Source: Shewanella psychrotolerans (GTDB lineage: Bacteria; Pseudomonadota; Gammaproteobacteria; Enterobacterales; Shewanellaceae). From it: 64,000 nt of DNA. Below are positions 37,832-47,888 of this stretch, one piece after another. How positions within the stretch are numbered: position 1 is the first letter of the stretch; each line of letters opens with the position of its first letter. Position numbers and translations under genes: made by a program. The notes under the pieces are model-generated. The model did no database searches, had not been told where the DNA came from, and worked only from the letters and a program-made list of their open reading frames with translations. The stretch covers positions 4,216,001 to 4,280,000 of the forward strand of contig NZ_CP080419.1 in the NCBI RefSeq assembly GCF_019457595.1, in the 5' to 3' direction.

Positions 37832-40699
37832 CTAAGCTCGACGACGCAACGCTAATAAAAACAAAGCCGACAAACTTAGCCAACCAAGGCTACCACCGCC
37901 TGAACTCTTTTCTATCTCCACTGCGGGCGGCTCGACAACGGGTGGTACCACTACGGCTGTCGTCACCACGAGTGTTTCATTTGCCACTGAAGTATAGCCT
38001 TTAGCATCGGTTACGGTCAGTGTCACTGTATAGCTTCCTGCTTGGCTATAGGTATGCACTGGTGAAGGCTCACTACTGCTGGAACCATCGCCAAACGTCC
38101 ATTGGTAACTAAGCTCACCAACACCTGCAGATGTCGAATCGCTAAAGGTCACTCTTAGATCGCTCGTCACAAAACTAAAGCTAGCTGTCGGCGGCACTTC
38201 GACATAGATAAAGAGAAGCTCTGTAGCCCTAGCGCCCAGACCATCGGTAACGGTCAACGACACGGTATACTCATTAGATTCGCTATACACATAGGTAGGA
38301 TTAACGAGCGTACTCGTCGCATCAGGCACACCAAACTCCCAAGCGTAGCTGTAATCACCATAACCGCCAGTAACATTTGCACTAAAGCTAACGCTTGCCA
38401 AGGTTTGCTGCGCGCTAATGCTGACGGTGACTGGATCTGGAGCGGGTTCTGGCGGAACAGGTTCACCGCGATACTTGAAACGAACCGTTGCAGTGCTTGA
38501 ATCATTGTTTTGTGCAACCACTTCCATGGTCAGCCCTAACGCAGGCAAGATGATGCCCGATTGAGGTTGCAGTGGAGCACTGTAATCTTGACTGTCATCA
38601 AACAAGTTATTTGCTGTCAGGTGATTGTCGTTGAAGTAGGTCGACTGATTAAACATGCTAAAGGTAGCATCACGGATCTGAATGGCGCTGCCATAACTAC
38701 TTATCAAATTCTGGTCCGCATCGACAACACCAATCAGGCCTGAACCAGGGTGCTCACTGGAATTATTGTCGGCTTCATTGAAATCTTCTAACCAGAGCAA
38801 CACACCAGGCTCATAAGAGTGGCTGGCGAGTCCGGCATCTACGCCATTGTAGCTACGCAACTGCACTAAATAACGACGGTCCTTACCTGGACGATTGTTA
38901 TCTATTCGCGCAAAACCGCCAGTAAGCGTCATCTTGCCTTCTGTTTCTGCGCCATCGCTATAAATTTCGTTCGTACCATCGAGCAGTTTAATCTCATCAA
39001 CGACTAAGCCATAGTCACCAACGGCTTGGTCAGTAAAATAGACGATACTGATTTGACGGTTAGATCCAGCATAACCTGAGAGATCAAAGATTAAATCAAC
39101 CCAACTGTCAGCCCCTTCGGCACCGGCAATATCAGATGACTTGCCCGTAATGATATTCTTTGCGCTATTAATGGTGTTACTTGGCTTAGTATGGTTGCCT
39201 GCAATAGCTACTCCATCGACCATCACTTGGGCATAATCATAATCCTGTTCAATATTCCAATGTGCCTTCATCTTCAGCGTCAATACCGCACTTACGGGTA
39301 GAGCGATAGAAAATGCCGCCGCAGTACTAATCATATCTCCCTGACCTGAATAATATTGATAACTGCCTGCATAAGGGGGTTTAAAGGCAATATCAGTCGG
39401 GGGAAGCTTAACCGCAATCTGGTTGACTTGAGTATTGTTGACCGCCTCAACGAGGGCAACATCACGCCCACCGACTGGAATATCATTTAAACTCAGCACC
39501 TCTTCCGTTAACCACTTACCTTTGTACTTGTTTTGCAGGTAAGAGCGCGCATAAGGACTAAAACCCACAGGCTGGGTGCCCGCTATCGTCCCAGTCCAAC
39601 TCCCACCCGACATGATTGACCAAGATCCCACTGGCGAGCCATCACCATTATAGGAGGTGTCATATTCATCGGGTAAACCTAAATCATGTCCAAACTCATG
39701 CACCACAACGCCAGCAGCGGCATCAATAGGCTGGATGGTATAACCAAAGACTTTCTTACTCGTGCCAGGAATGGTGTAACCAGGACTATTCTCATAGACA
39801 AAGAATCGGTGTGACCAGATAGCGTCATCACCCAGCACACCACCGCCCGCTTCTTCACCAATACTCGAATGAAACAGCATTACGTGGTCGATATCGCCGT
39901 CTGGCTCATCGAGGTTGCCGTCGCCATCGAAATCATAAGGATCTTCAACATCGTAACTCGCGATCTCTTCGCTGGTCATGTTAGCCAACGCTTGGGTCAC
40001 AGCCTCTTTAACTAACTCTGGGACCGCTGTGTCATCATTGTTGTTATCTGGATCATTTGCGCCATAGTAAGCCGCATTTTGGCTTGCTGTGTACCAGCCT
40101 TTTACGCTGCCAGTGAAAAAGAAACTGCCGCCAGATTCGGCTTGATAGTATTGATACCCTGTCATCAAGTTTTGTCCTTGAGGACCGGTAAAACCTGTGC
40201 TGGAGAACATCAGGTTATTGTAATGACTGGTGGGATAGCTGGGATAATACATGTCAGTATCGCTTGCGCTTAAGCGATTATTGTTATGGGGCAAATCGGG
40301 GAAGTCGATCAATATACCCAGCACTTTTACCGTCTTATTGATATCGGCATCGGCTTGAGGCGATGCAAAACTCATGGAGCGAGCCACTTTGGACTGTTTG
40401 AGGCGTTGGCGCTGCTGTTTTTCCAGCGACTGTTGGATCAACAATCCCTTAGTTTGAAAGCCTGTCGCTCTTTGAGTATAAGCAGCTAACGCGACACGCT
40501 TTTGCCCATCACTTGCATCTGCAGCCAACTCGCCGCGCTTAATCATCCAGTAAAGAATGCGCTCTTCATTAATAACGCTCGCATCCGCGGAGGGAGCCAG
40601 AGAGCTAATATCCAAAGGCGCTGCAATGGTCAGGGGGCTCGCTAACATCAACGACAAACTCAGCGCCGTCAATGCCCCTAGGTAATATTGATTTTTCAT
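37832..40699 (-). CDS. Secreted M6 family metalloprotease with PKD domains and GlyGly-CTERM tail
   Basis: The 955-residue protein (ATG at 40699) has a signal peptide (about 1-27), a propeptide, an M6 (immune inhibitor A-like) zinc protease domain with HEFGHDLGLPDEYD (His334), a jelly-roll-like region, two PKD repeats in the last 200 residues (TVTDGLGA and VTFSDSTSAG regions) and a C-terminal SGGGSLGWLSLSALFLLALRRRA-type tail. That tail is the GlyGly-CTERM signal handled by rhombosortase and linked to type II secretion. A more upstream ATG at 40834 would hide the signal peptide. Likely a secreted or surface protease. Single-gene unit. Confidence 0.93.
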   Translation of the reverse strand: MKNQYYLGALTALSLSLMLASPLTIAAPLDISSLAPSADASVINEERILYWMIKRGELAADASDGQKRVALAAYTQRATGFQTKGLLIQQSLEKQQRQRLKQSKVARSMSFASPQADADINKTVKVLGILIDFPDLPHNNNRLSASDTDMYYPSYPTSHYNNLMFSSTGFTGPQGQNLMTGYQYYQAESGGSFFFTGSVKGWYTASQNAAYYGANDPDNNNDDTAVPELVKEAVTQALANMTSEEIASYDVEDPYDFDGDGNLDEPDGDIDHVMLFHSSIGEEAGGGVLGDDAIWSHRFFVYENSPGYTIPGTSKKVFGYTIQPIDAAAGVVVHEFGHDLGLPDEYDTSYNGDGSPVGSWSIMSGGSWTGTIAGTQPVGFSPYARSYLQNKYKGKWLTEEVLSLNDIPVGGRDVALVEAVNNTQVNQIAVKLPPTDIAFKPPYAGSYQYYSGQGDMISTAAAFSIALPVSAVLTLKMKAHWNIEQDYDYAQVMVDGVAIAGNHTKPSNTINSAKNIITGKSSDIAGAEGADSWVDLIFDLSGYAGSNRQISIVYFTDQAVGDYGLVVDEIKLLDGTNEIYSDGAETEGKMTLTGGFARIDNNRPGKDRRYLVQLRSYNGVDAGLASHSYEPGVLLWLEDFNEADNNSSEHPGSGLIGVVDADQNLISSYGSAIQIRDATFSMFNQSTYFNDNHLTANNLFDDSQDYSAPLQPQSGIILPALGLTMEVVAQNNDSSTATVRFKYRGEPVPPEPAPDPVTVSISAQQTLASVSFSANVTGGYGDYSYAWEFGVPDATSTLVNPTYVYSESNEYTVSLTVTDGLGARATELLFIYVEVPPTASFSFVTSDLRVTFSDSTSAGVGELSYQWTFGDGSSSSEPSPVHTYSQAGSYTVTLTVTDAKGYTSVANETLVVTTAVVVPPVVEPPAVEIEKSSGGGSLGWLSLSALFLLALRRRA

Positions 40700-41140
40700 A
40701 CAGCCAACATCCTCGTGCCTGTCTATTGCAGCTGTAATGACGATCGATACAAGATCGTAGACATATGCAATGCTAATAATAATTCTAGTCAGAACTTTGA
40801 AATAAGGAGGAAGTTTCTTGCAATCAATACGCAAGCCTCAATGACCTAAGCCTAGGATTAGCGAGCGGCAGGTATTAGCGTAAAACCCAGTTTAAACGCA
40901 ACAACACCCAAAGTCTGACACAAAACATTAACAGTATTTTGCACTATAAAATAAGTTACAAGCAATATTTTTATCTAAACCAAAATTCCAAGTATCTCGC
41001 TAAAATAGAAAATAAGTCAGCAATCTCAAAATTGTCGATTAAATGCTAGTAAGTAAAAATCCGAAGCTTGAGGGCTTGAGAGTTTTATACAAAATCCCAA
41101 TACCTTCAAGCACTCGTAATTTTAATACCTATCAGTTCAC
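40700..41140. other. Gap between the M6 protease and MarC genes
   Basis: This AT-rich stretch of about 440 bases holds the protease promoter region. I see no ORF of merit, no clear hairpin with T-run and no repeat. Confidence 0.4.
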
Positions 41141-41734
41141 CTACCCGGTGTGCGCAATGTAACTCGCAACGCCATCGAGGAACATCTGTACCGAGATCAT
41201 CACCAGCACCATGCCCATAAGCCGCTCAACCGCAGTTAATCCTTTCTCTCCCAGCAGCTTAGTAAAGAGTTTGTAGAAGAGTAAAATAATCGCACTGGCG
41301 CCCCATGCGGCGACTAAAGCGATAGTCCAATCGGCCATACGACTACTATCGGTATGGGCTAACAAGATCAGCGCCGCGAGTACCGAAGGACCTGCCATCA
41401 AAGGGATTGCCATGGGAACAATAAAGGGCTCTTCACCGGCGGCCAGTCCAACGACGCCACCAGGCTGTGGGAAAATCATTCGAATCGCGATTAAAAACAG
41501 AATAATGCCACCCGCAATACTAACCGACTCAGATCTGAGGTTTAAGAAACTTAAGATGGCTTCACCAGCGAACAAAAATAGTAGCATGATGATCAACGCG
41601 AATATTAACTCCCTAATCAATACTCTACGTCTCTTCTTAGGTTCAATATGACGAAGTATCGAAGCGAATATGGGGAGGTTTCCTAGAGGATCCATAATCA
41701 AAAACAACATTACCGCAGCAGAAAAAATGTCCAT
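41141..41734 (-). CDS. MarC family membrane protein (YhgN-like)
   Basis: The 197-residue protein has six predicted membrane helices and the family signatures LMDPLGNLPIF at the start and PLMAGPSVLAALILL in the middle. MarC/YhgN proteins are inner-membrane proteins of uncertain function; an older suggestion of multidrug resistance was not confirmed for E. coli MarC. Length matches YhgN (197). It is a single gene divergent from the ZIP-like gene. Confidence 0.92.
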   Translation of the reverse strand: MDIFSAAVMLFLIMDPLGNLPIFASILRHIEPKKRRRVLIRELIFALIIMLLFLFAGEAILSFLNLRSESVSIAGGIILFLIAIRMIFPQPGGVVGLAAGEEPFIVPMAIPLMAGPSVLAALILLAHTDSSRMADWTIALVAAWGASAIILLFYKLFTKLLGEKGLTAVERLMGMVLVMISVQMFLDGVASYIAHTG

Positions 41735-42097
41735 AACTTAATATTCATCAAAAATTGAACCCATATTGTATAACGTATTTTCAATATTAATCAGTAAATA
41801 ACCCAACAAAATCTACGCTAGCGCAAAATCAATACAAACTTGCTAAGATTTGCGCTGTTTAGACTCTCGTTTTGTTGATCATCACAAGTTAAGTCCATAG
41901 CTTTGAGTAATACTCAAAGCATGATTTAATCGTTTTGAGTAAAGAATCCACTTTCAAAACAAGCGTAAAAAATAGACAGCCTACGCTCACGCTAGCCGAT
42001 CCATGTAAATTAAGTCGTATCCTATGCTAATTATTCGATTGGTAGAGATAACACTGATATACTAGCTGGCTTTCTAGGCTCCCTTGTTAACATTTAT
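41735..42097. other. Gap upstream of the ZIP-like gene, with a perfect palindrome
   Basis: Some 360 bases without a gene. The only structure noted is a perfect inverted repeat, GCTTTGAGT-AAT-ACTCAAAGC at 41900-41920, followed 20 bases later by another TTTTGAGTA. It has no T-run, so it may be a regulator site rather than a terminator. Confidence 0.5.
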
Positions 42098-43690
42098 ATG
42101 TACTATCTAATTGCCAGCTGTATCGCACTCCTGCTAGGTCCGCTTTTCTACCGTTTTTTTACAACGGGAACGGGTCTGCAAAAAGGCTTAGATGGATTCA
42201 TCTTTGTCTCGCTGGGTGGTTTAGTGCTTATTCATATCCTTCCTGAGCTATTAGAGCACGGGGGATTCCTCGCGATTATATTTGTGATCATCGGCTTATG
42301 GGGCCCCACCCTCAGTGAGCGTCTATTTCATCGCTACTCAGAAGTGACCCACAATCTGACCCTCACCCTCGGTATTACCGGATTACTCTTGCATACCATC
42401 ACCGATGGTGGCGCTATGATATTGGCTCAGCAAGATGGTAATTCAGCCTTATTAGCCTTAGGCGTGATACTTCACCGATTGCCTGTTGGCTTAGCCATTT
42501 GGTGGCTATTAAAACCTCAAGTGGGTGGTCGCTGGGCGACTATTGTGTTGGTCGGCATGATGATGCTTACAGGCGTGGGCTATTTCGCTGGTGAACAGCT
42601 TTTAGCGCATTTAAGCCTAGATAAAACCGTTTATCTTCAAGCCTTTGTTACGGGGTCGATTTTACACGTGGTACTTCATCAACCCCACGGTCATAACATC
42701 AGCGATAAACAGGGTAAATATGAATATCAAGCCGGCATCGGCAGTATTCTAGGTATCATCTTATTGTTTGTTTTATTGATGATGGATTCTGGTGGTCATG
42801 AGCACCATGATCATACCCATAGCACAGAACAACTAATCGATTGGCTACTGACATTGGCGCCAGTACTCCTACTTGCCTACTTTATTGCGACCATAAGATA
42901 TCAATTTGGTTTATCGCCGCAACACCCACAATTAGGCCACCGCTGGCTACAGCGTCTTGCTGGACCAGAAGCTCTCGTGATCACCCTTTTGTTACTCGGC
43001 CCAAGCTTGGCAATGATCCAACTCATCAGCCTAGTGCTCATTGGCATGCTATTAACCCTTACCAAGGTGCAACTCACCGATCCACACAAAGGTTTACCTA
43101 TATCGGCATGGCGATTCGGCTTTGCTCATCTGGTCGATAGAAGCGCCCCCTGGATCATTCTCAGCCTGATTTTAGCGAATCTAATTGGCCATCCATCTGT
43201 ACCACTTGAAAGCGCTATGGTTCAGGTGGGTGTGTTGTTAATCCTGTTTCTGCCTATGCGTTTTTGTAATCTTGGCGGCGCAGTCTTAGCACTATCGCTT
43301 GCCTATAGTGGCTGGAGTATTGAAGCCGTGATGGTGACACTACTGGCTGCACCGGTGTTTAACCTCGCTCAGCTAAAATTGATGAATTGGACGCAGAGAT
43401 TGTTGCTTGGTAGCGTCATAGCACTCTGTTTACTGGGCACCCACTGGCTGATCCCTCAGTGGAGTACTATCATCGAGTTACCTCAGAGTATCAATACTAG
43501 CGCTTTAGCTATCATCGCGCTCCTGTTTGCAGCAAGCTTACTTAGACTTGGGCCGCGCCAATTTATGGCGCGGATCATGTTATGGAAGCCTAAGTCGCAT
43601 CAACATGATCACGCCCATGAGCATAAACATGAGCATCACTCAAACAGCGACCAACATCATCATGGTCACTCGAGTAAAGAGCATCATTAG
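42098..43690 (+). CDS. ZIP-like metal transporter fused to a permease-type domain, His-rich tail
   Basis: A 530-residue membrane protein with about a dozen or more helices. The N-terminal half looks like a ZIP transporter: HILPE (46-50), then HTITDGG (99-105) and HRLPVGLA (126-133) in the positions of the ZIP TM4 HNxxDG and TM5 HEIPEGLA motifs, but both acidic residues of the TM5 motif are replaced. A His-rich loop follows (about 233-241). The C-terminal half (about 245-500) resembles predicted permeases with SAPWIILSLILANLIG. The tail (about 505-530) is very rich in His. Metal transport is inferred; the substrate is unknown. Single gene. Confidence 0.75.
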   Translation: MYYLIASCIALLLGPLFYRFFTTGTGLQKGLDGFIFVSLGGLVLIHILPELLEHGGFLAIIFVIIGLWGPTLSERLFHRYSEVTHNLTLTLGITGLLLHTITDGGAMILAQQDGNSALLALGVILHRLPVGLAIWWLLKPQVGGRWATIVLVGMMMLTGVGYFAGEQLLAHLSLDKTVYLQAFVTGSILHVVLHQPHGHNISDKQGKYEYQAGIGSILGIILLFVLLMMDSGGHEHHDHTHSTEQLIDWLLTLAPVLLLAYFIATIRYQFGLSPQHPQLGHRWLQRLAGPEALVITLLLLGPSLAMIQLISLVLIGMLLTLTKVQLTDPHKGLPISAWRFGFAHLVDRSAPWIILSLILANLIGHPSVPLESAMVQVGVLLILFLPMRFCNLGGAVLALSLAYSGWSIEAVMVTLLAAPVFNLAQLKLMNWTQRLLLGSVIALCLLGTHWLIPQWSTIIELPQSINTSALAIIALLFAASLLRLGPRQFMARIMLWKPKSHQHDHAHEHKHEHHSNSDQHHHGHSSKEHH

Positions 43691-43837
43691 GGCCTATTTA
43701 ACTGTCTCACTCTGTCGTTCAAATTAAACGGTGGAAAACACAAGGATAAAAGATCCGCTGCCCCTATAAAAATTGAGATAGCTTTTATCGATCACCGAGG
43801 CTAAGTTAAGTTGATTAGCCTTTTGTCGGATCCGCTT

Positions 43838-44599
43838 ATGTGTATTCTGTTTGTTGCCTTAGACATCTTCCCTGAATATCCTGTGATCATCTGTGCAAAC
43901 CGTGATGAGTTTCATGTTCGTCCAACAGAACCCGCTCATTTCTGGCCACCAGACAACCACTTGTTAGCAGGTAAAGATCTTCAAGCGGGCGGTTCTTGGT
44001 TGGGCGTTAACAGAGATGGGCAGATCGCAGCGCTAACCAATATTCGCGCTCCAGAACGACAACAGTCAGATAAACGCAGTCGTGGCGAGCTGGTACTCAA
44101 AGCATTAGAAGAGCCTAGCACCATGACAGCCAACTGGCTTAGAAAGCAAGGTCACTTCTACAATCCATTCAACCTGTTATTTGGAAAAAGAAACGAACTC
44201 TATTGTTACCACAGTCTCAATAGTAACGTGCAGCGACTAACGCCTGGATTTCATGCTATTAGCAATGGCGCTTTAGATGATATCTGGCCTAAAATGGCTA
44301 AAGGTACACTGGCGCTAGAGAAACAACTGGCGAACGCGAATGTCATTGATATCGACGCTTTACTCGCAATCATGACAGATCAAAGTCAGGCGGAGGATGC
44401 TGAACTGCCTCAGACAGGAATTGCACTTGAGTGGGAAAGACAACTTTCATCTATCTACATCAAACATCCAGAATATGGCACACGCTCAACTTCGATCATC
44501 ATTCAAGACCATCAAGGTAATATCGAATTTGTTGAGGTGCGCTACGACGGGAAGGGGCGTAACTTAGGTCGGCAGAGTTTCAAAATAGCCACGACCTAA
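43838..44599 (+). CDS. NRDE/TANGO2 family protein
   Basis: The 253-residue protein starts MCILF and carries ANRDEFHVRP near residue 28, the NRDE motif naming the family, and LAGKDLQAGGSWLGVN and AALTNIR. The conserved Cys2 at the N-terminus supports the ATG at 43838 rather than an upstream TTG; in Ntn-type hydrolases such a Cys would become N-terminal. Bacterial members are uncharacterised; a role in haem handling has been proposed for TANGO2-like proteins. Its end overlaps the convergent neighbour by four bases. Confidence 0.88.
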   Translation: MCILFVALDIFPEYPVIICANRDEFHVRPTEPAHFWPPDNHLLAGKDLQAGGSWLGVNRDGQIAALTNIRAPERQQSDKRSRGELVLKALEEPSTMTANWLRKQGHFYNPFNLLFGKRNELYCYHSLNSNVQRLTPGFHAISNGALDDIWPKMAKGTLALEKQLANANVIDIDALLAIMTDQSQAEDAELPQTGIALEWERQLSSIYIKHPEYGTRSTSIIIQDHQGNIEFVEVRYDGKGRNLGRQSFKIATT

Positions 44600-45021
44600 T
44601 CAGATGTGTGATCATGAGTGATCACCCATTTGTCATCAATTTTCTCGATCAACAGGGTAAATATACCATTAGGGTTGTCTTTAGCTCGAACTAATTGCCA
44701 ACGCCCCACGACCAACGCTGCATAGTTGCTAAGCATCTTAGTCTCATTAATGGTGAATTTGAGCTGGCCTAAAGTGGCTTTATCTGGGTAATTTTTCTTA
44801 TACGCGGCTAAAGTCTCGGTCCAGCCATAGCGAAACTTCTTACCCGATGCAAAACGGACTTTCTCGCTATTCCAATATCCCTGCATGTAAGCATCGAGAT
44901 CACCCCGATTCCAGGCCGATTCCTGAGCCTCTATGACTTTCGCTATCTCATCTGTTGGTACTGCTGAAGCGGGGAAAACCAACAACATCAGTAGCAATAA
45001 CCATCCATTTTTAAACATCAT
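44596..45021 (-). CDS. Exported DUF4440 / NTF2-like protein
   Basis: A 141-residue protein with a signal peptide (MMFKNGWLLLLMLLVFPASA) and an NTF2-like fold of the DUF4440/SnoaL type: IAKVIEAQESAWNRGDLDAYMQGYW, FRYGWTETLAAYKKNYP, and LIEKIDDKWVITHDHTS at the end. Probably periplasmic. No catalytic function can be stated. Confidence 0.85.
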   Translation of the reverse strand: MMFKNGWLLLLMLLVFPASAVPTDEIAKVIEAQESAWNRGDLDAYMQGYWNSEKVRFASGKKFRYGWTETLAAYKKNYPDKATLGQLKFTINETKMLSNYAALVVGRWQLVRAKDNPNGIFTLLIEKIDDKWVITHDHTSD

Positions 45022-45123
45022 CGACTCCGTGGGGAGAATTTAGCGTGTAGTATATAATAATATAAATTACTCTAAGACATTATGGTTTAAATAAAAACTG
45101 GCTTAAATAAAAGAGTTACGCCT

Positions 45124-45681
45124 ATGTTTAAAAGCTTTTGTAAAACCATTTTAAAATTAGCAGGCTGGAAAATTGATGGCGCTTTACCTACCGAACCTCA
45201 ATATATCGCCATCGTTGGACCACACACCAGCAACTGGGACTTCATTTTAGGCGTGCTCGCTCGCGGAGCTCTCGGACATGAGATCCATTTTCTGGGCAAA
45301 CACCAACTCTTCATCGCGCCATGGGGATGGTTCTTTAAAGCGGTAGGTGGTACGCCGGTTGATCGCCGTAAAAATAACAACCTGGTCGATGCCGTTGCCC
45401 AATTGTTTAAGCGTGACCCTCACTTTAAATTAGCTCTCGCACCAGAAGGCACCCGTAGCCCGGTTAAACGTTGGAAGACAGGCTTTTACCACATAGCGAC
45501 CGCAGCTCAAGTTCCAATTGTCACTGTTGCACTGGACTTCGCCAATAAAAAAGTGGTGATCCCACAGGCATTAACGACAACTGGCGACATAGAAAAGGAT
45601 ATGGACACGATTCTGAGCTTTTACCGTACGATTAAGGGTCGTCACCCTAAAACAATCCCTGATTATACGGCGCAAAAATAA
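45124..45681 (+). CDS. Lysophospholipid acyltransferase family protein
   Basis: The 185-residue protein carries the glycerolipid acyltransferase motif HTSNWD (HxxxxD) near residue 34 and the second motif PEGTRSP near 107. It is shorter than PlsC and lacks obvious membrane helices apart from a hydrophobic N-terminal region. It likely transfers an acyl group to a lysolipid or related acceptor at the inner membrane; the substrate is unknown. Single gene between the DUF4440 gene and a LysE exporter. Confidence 0.87.
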   Translation: MFKSFCKTILKLAGWKIDGALPTEPQYIAIVGPHTSNWDFILGVLARGALGHEIHFLGKHQLFIAPWGWFFKAVGGTPVDRRKNNNLVDAVAQLFKRDPHFKLALAPEGTRSPVKRWKTGFYHIATAAQVPIVTVALDFANKKVVIPQALTTTGDIEKDMDTILSFYRTIKGRHPKTIPDYTAQK

Positions 45682-45758
45682 CCTGTATCAAGGTTTGCCA
45701 AACACTGTGGCACTCGTTATAGTGCGCCAATCCTACATTTTGCATGCAATTTATACCG

Positions 45759-46382
45759 ATGAGTTTTGATACCTGGTTACTCTATCTATTTGCGATCTTA
45801 CTGATAGCGGTATCGCCAGGCACCATGGCGGTACTTTCAATGAGCCATGGTATCCATTTCGGCAAGACCCGCAGCTTAGCAACCGCACTAGGTAGTGTTA
45901 GCTCTGCCCTGTTGTTGATGTTTGCCTCTGCCGCTGGGCTAGGTGCGCTGCTCAGCGCAACCGAATATGGCTTTAACTTACTAAAGTATTGCGGCGCTGC
46001 CTATCTGCTATTTCTCGGCATAAAACTCATATTAACCAAGGCGAGCGCCCAAGGGCTAGATCTGCAACACATCAAAGGAAAAGGCTCGCCAAAGCAGATG
46101 TTTAAAGAAGCTTTTCTCGTTGGGATCAGCAATCCAAAAGACCTGCTATTTTTCGGTGCGCTGTTCCCACAATTTATTGATATAGGCGCACCACAAGCCC
46201 CACAGCTGGCAATATTGGCACTCAGCTGGGCGGTGGTCGATTTCAGTTTTGTGATGATGTATGCCAGCATGGCAAACGTGTTAGCCCCTAAACTCAAGTC
46301 GAGTAATCGCCTGCATTGGTTCGACAGAACTAGCGGCGCGGTATTTCTTACCCTTGCGGCTATCTTAGTCACTAGGGAATAG
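45759..46382 (+). CDS. LysE/RhtB family amino acid exporter
   Basis: The 207-residue inner-membrane protein has six predicted helices and the family core SPGTMAVLSMSHGIHFGKTRSLATALG followed by GAAYLLFLGIKLI and GISNPKDLLFF. It probably exports an amino acid or a derivative. The ATG at 45759 gives a normal N-terminus; an ATG five codons earlier is possible. Neither has a good ribosome site. Confidence 0.88.
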   Translation: MSFDTWLLYLFAILLIAVSPGTMAVLSMSHGIHFGKTRSLATALGSVSSALLLMFASAAGLGALLSATEYGFNLLKYCGAAYLLFLGIKLILTKASAQGLDLQHIKGKGSPKQMFKEAFLVGISNPKDLLFFGALFPQFIDIGAPQAPQLAILALSWAVVDFSFVMMYASMANVLAPKLKSSNRLHWFDRTSGAVFLTLAAILVTRE

Positions 46383-46459
46383 GGCGTGGGCAATATTCCC
46401 CAGCGTGCTAGCCTCAAGCCCTTGTATCAAGTCACTTTCATTTTAACGTCTAAGCAGCC

Positions 46460-47710
46460 TTATCCCTTTAAACTACGAATATCTGCCCCTGTTGGCGCCT
46501 GGAACGCTCGCAGGTTAAATTGCGGCAAAATGGCATAGATATGATCAAATATATCTGCCTGAATATCTTCATAAAATGCCCATCTGGTGTCATTGGTGAA
46601 AATATAGATCTCTATCGGCAACCCTTCAGTCGTCGGCGCTAATTGACGCACTAATAGGGTCATCTCTTGATGCACTTTCGGATGCTTGCGCATATATTCC
46701 AACAAGTAGGCCCTAAACGTCCCCACATTGGTTAGATTACGGCTATTCACTGGCATATCACCATCTTGAACATTGGCATTAAACTCGGCGATCTCGGCCT
46801 GCTTACGCGCTAAATACTCCTTCAGCAGATTAATCTTACCTAGGCGTTGTAACTGCTCATTGGTCAAAAAGGCTATCGAGTCGATATCGATATTAACCGC
46901 TCGTTTAATGCGTCTTCCGCCACTATCAGACATGCCGCGCCAGTTTTTAAAGGCATCAGAAACCAAGGCATAAGCGGGGATCATGGTGATCGTCTTGTCC
47001 CAGTTTTGCACCTTAACCGTAGTTAAAGAGACCTCTTCTACAGAACCATCGGCACCATACTTGTCCATCTGAATCCAATCACCTGGACTCACCATGCGAT
47101 TGGCCGCAAGCTGAATGCCAGCGACAAAACCTAATATGGTGTCTTTAAACACCAACATCACTAAACCCGTTGCGACACCTAAGCCACTCAAGAAGTACAC
47201 CGGAGATTGTTCCGCTAGTACCGAGATTGAGATAATAATCGCCACAAAGAACATAAACAGCTTTAACAACTGCACGAAGCTCTTAATGGGTAAACGCCGA
47301 CTAATCAGATTGACATCGGCAACCTGATTCGCTGCATCAAGCGCACTGTATACCGCACGCACAAATAGCACCACGATAGTGACATCGAGTAAGCGATCAG
47401 CAAGGCTACTGACCAGCGGATGTGACACCAAAGCCAGTGGCAATAGGATATTGAGGATCAATGCGGGAACAAGTTTAGCGAAATTTTCGAGAACGCGATG
47501 TTGCATGAAAATATCATCCCAACTCACTCTAGAGCGCAGGATAACAATGTTCATCGTGCTAACAACGCCACGCTTTACCACCACGTAGCCAATGAACGCG
47601 ATCAATAGACAGGCAACAACCATAATCCCTGTCGAGACACCATCTGCAGGGCTATTGATGCCAAAGTGTGCCAGCCACAGCGACACCTGGGCACGTAATT
47701 CTTGATCCAA
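46460..47710 (-). CDS. MscS-type mechanosensitive channel, YbdG-like
   Basis: The 416-residue protein has several N-terminal membrane helices (about 20-190) and the MscS core with the pore helix and beta domain: GLGVATGLVMLVFKDTILGFVAGIQLAANRMVSPGDWI, then VEEVSLTTVKVQNWDKTITMIP, and RRIKRAVNIDIDSIAFL. The extended C-terminal region matches YbdG-type miniconductance channels, which protect against mild hypo-osmotic shock. Single gene on the minus strand. Confidence 0.92.
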   Translation of the reverse strand: MDQELRAQVSLWLAHFGINSPADGVSTGIMVVACLLIAFIGYVVVKRGVVSTMNIVILRSRVSWDDIFMQHRVLENFAKLVPALILNILLPLALVSHPLVSSLADRLLDVTIVVLFVRAVYSALDAANQVADVNLISRRLPIKSFVQLLKLFMFFVAIIISISVLAEQSPVYFLSGLGVATGLVMLVFKDTILGFVAGIQLAANRMVSPGDWIQMDKYGADGSVEEVSLTTVKVQNWDKTITMIPAYALVSDAFKNWRGMSDSGGRRIKRAVNIDIDSIAFLTNEQLQRLGKINLLKEYLARKQAEIAEFNANVQDGDMPVNSRNLTNVGTFRAYLLEYMRKHPKVHQEMTLLVRQLAPTTEGLPIEIYIFTNDTRWAFYEDIQADIFDHIYAILPQFNLRAFQAPTGADIRSLKG

Positions 47711-47888
47711 AATTTTATCTCCCTATCTAAAACCGCTCAATCATGTAAAGCCATATTAACAACCACTGCCACTTTAACAAACAAAAGCAGCACAACTACT
47801 TATTTTAAAAGCTATTTCAGCTCGATTAGTTGACTGTAATATAAAGATTCACAACAATCCATTGCTAACCAATCCAATTGAGAGCGCT

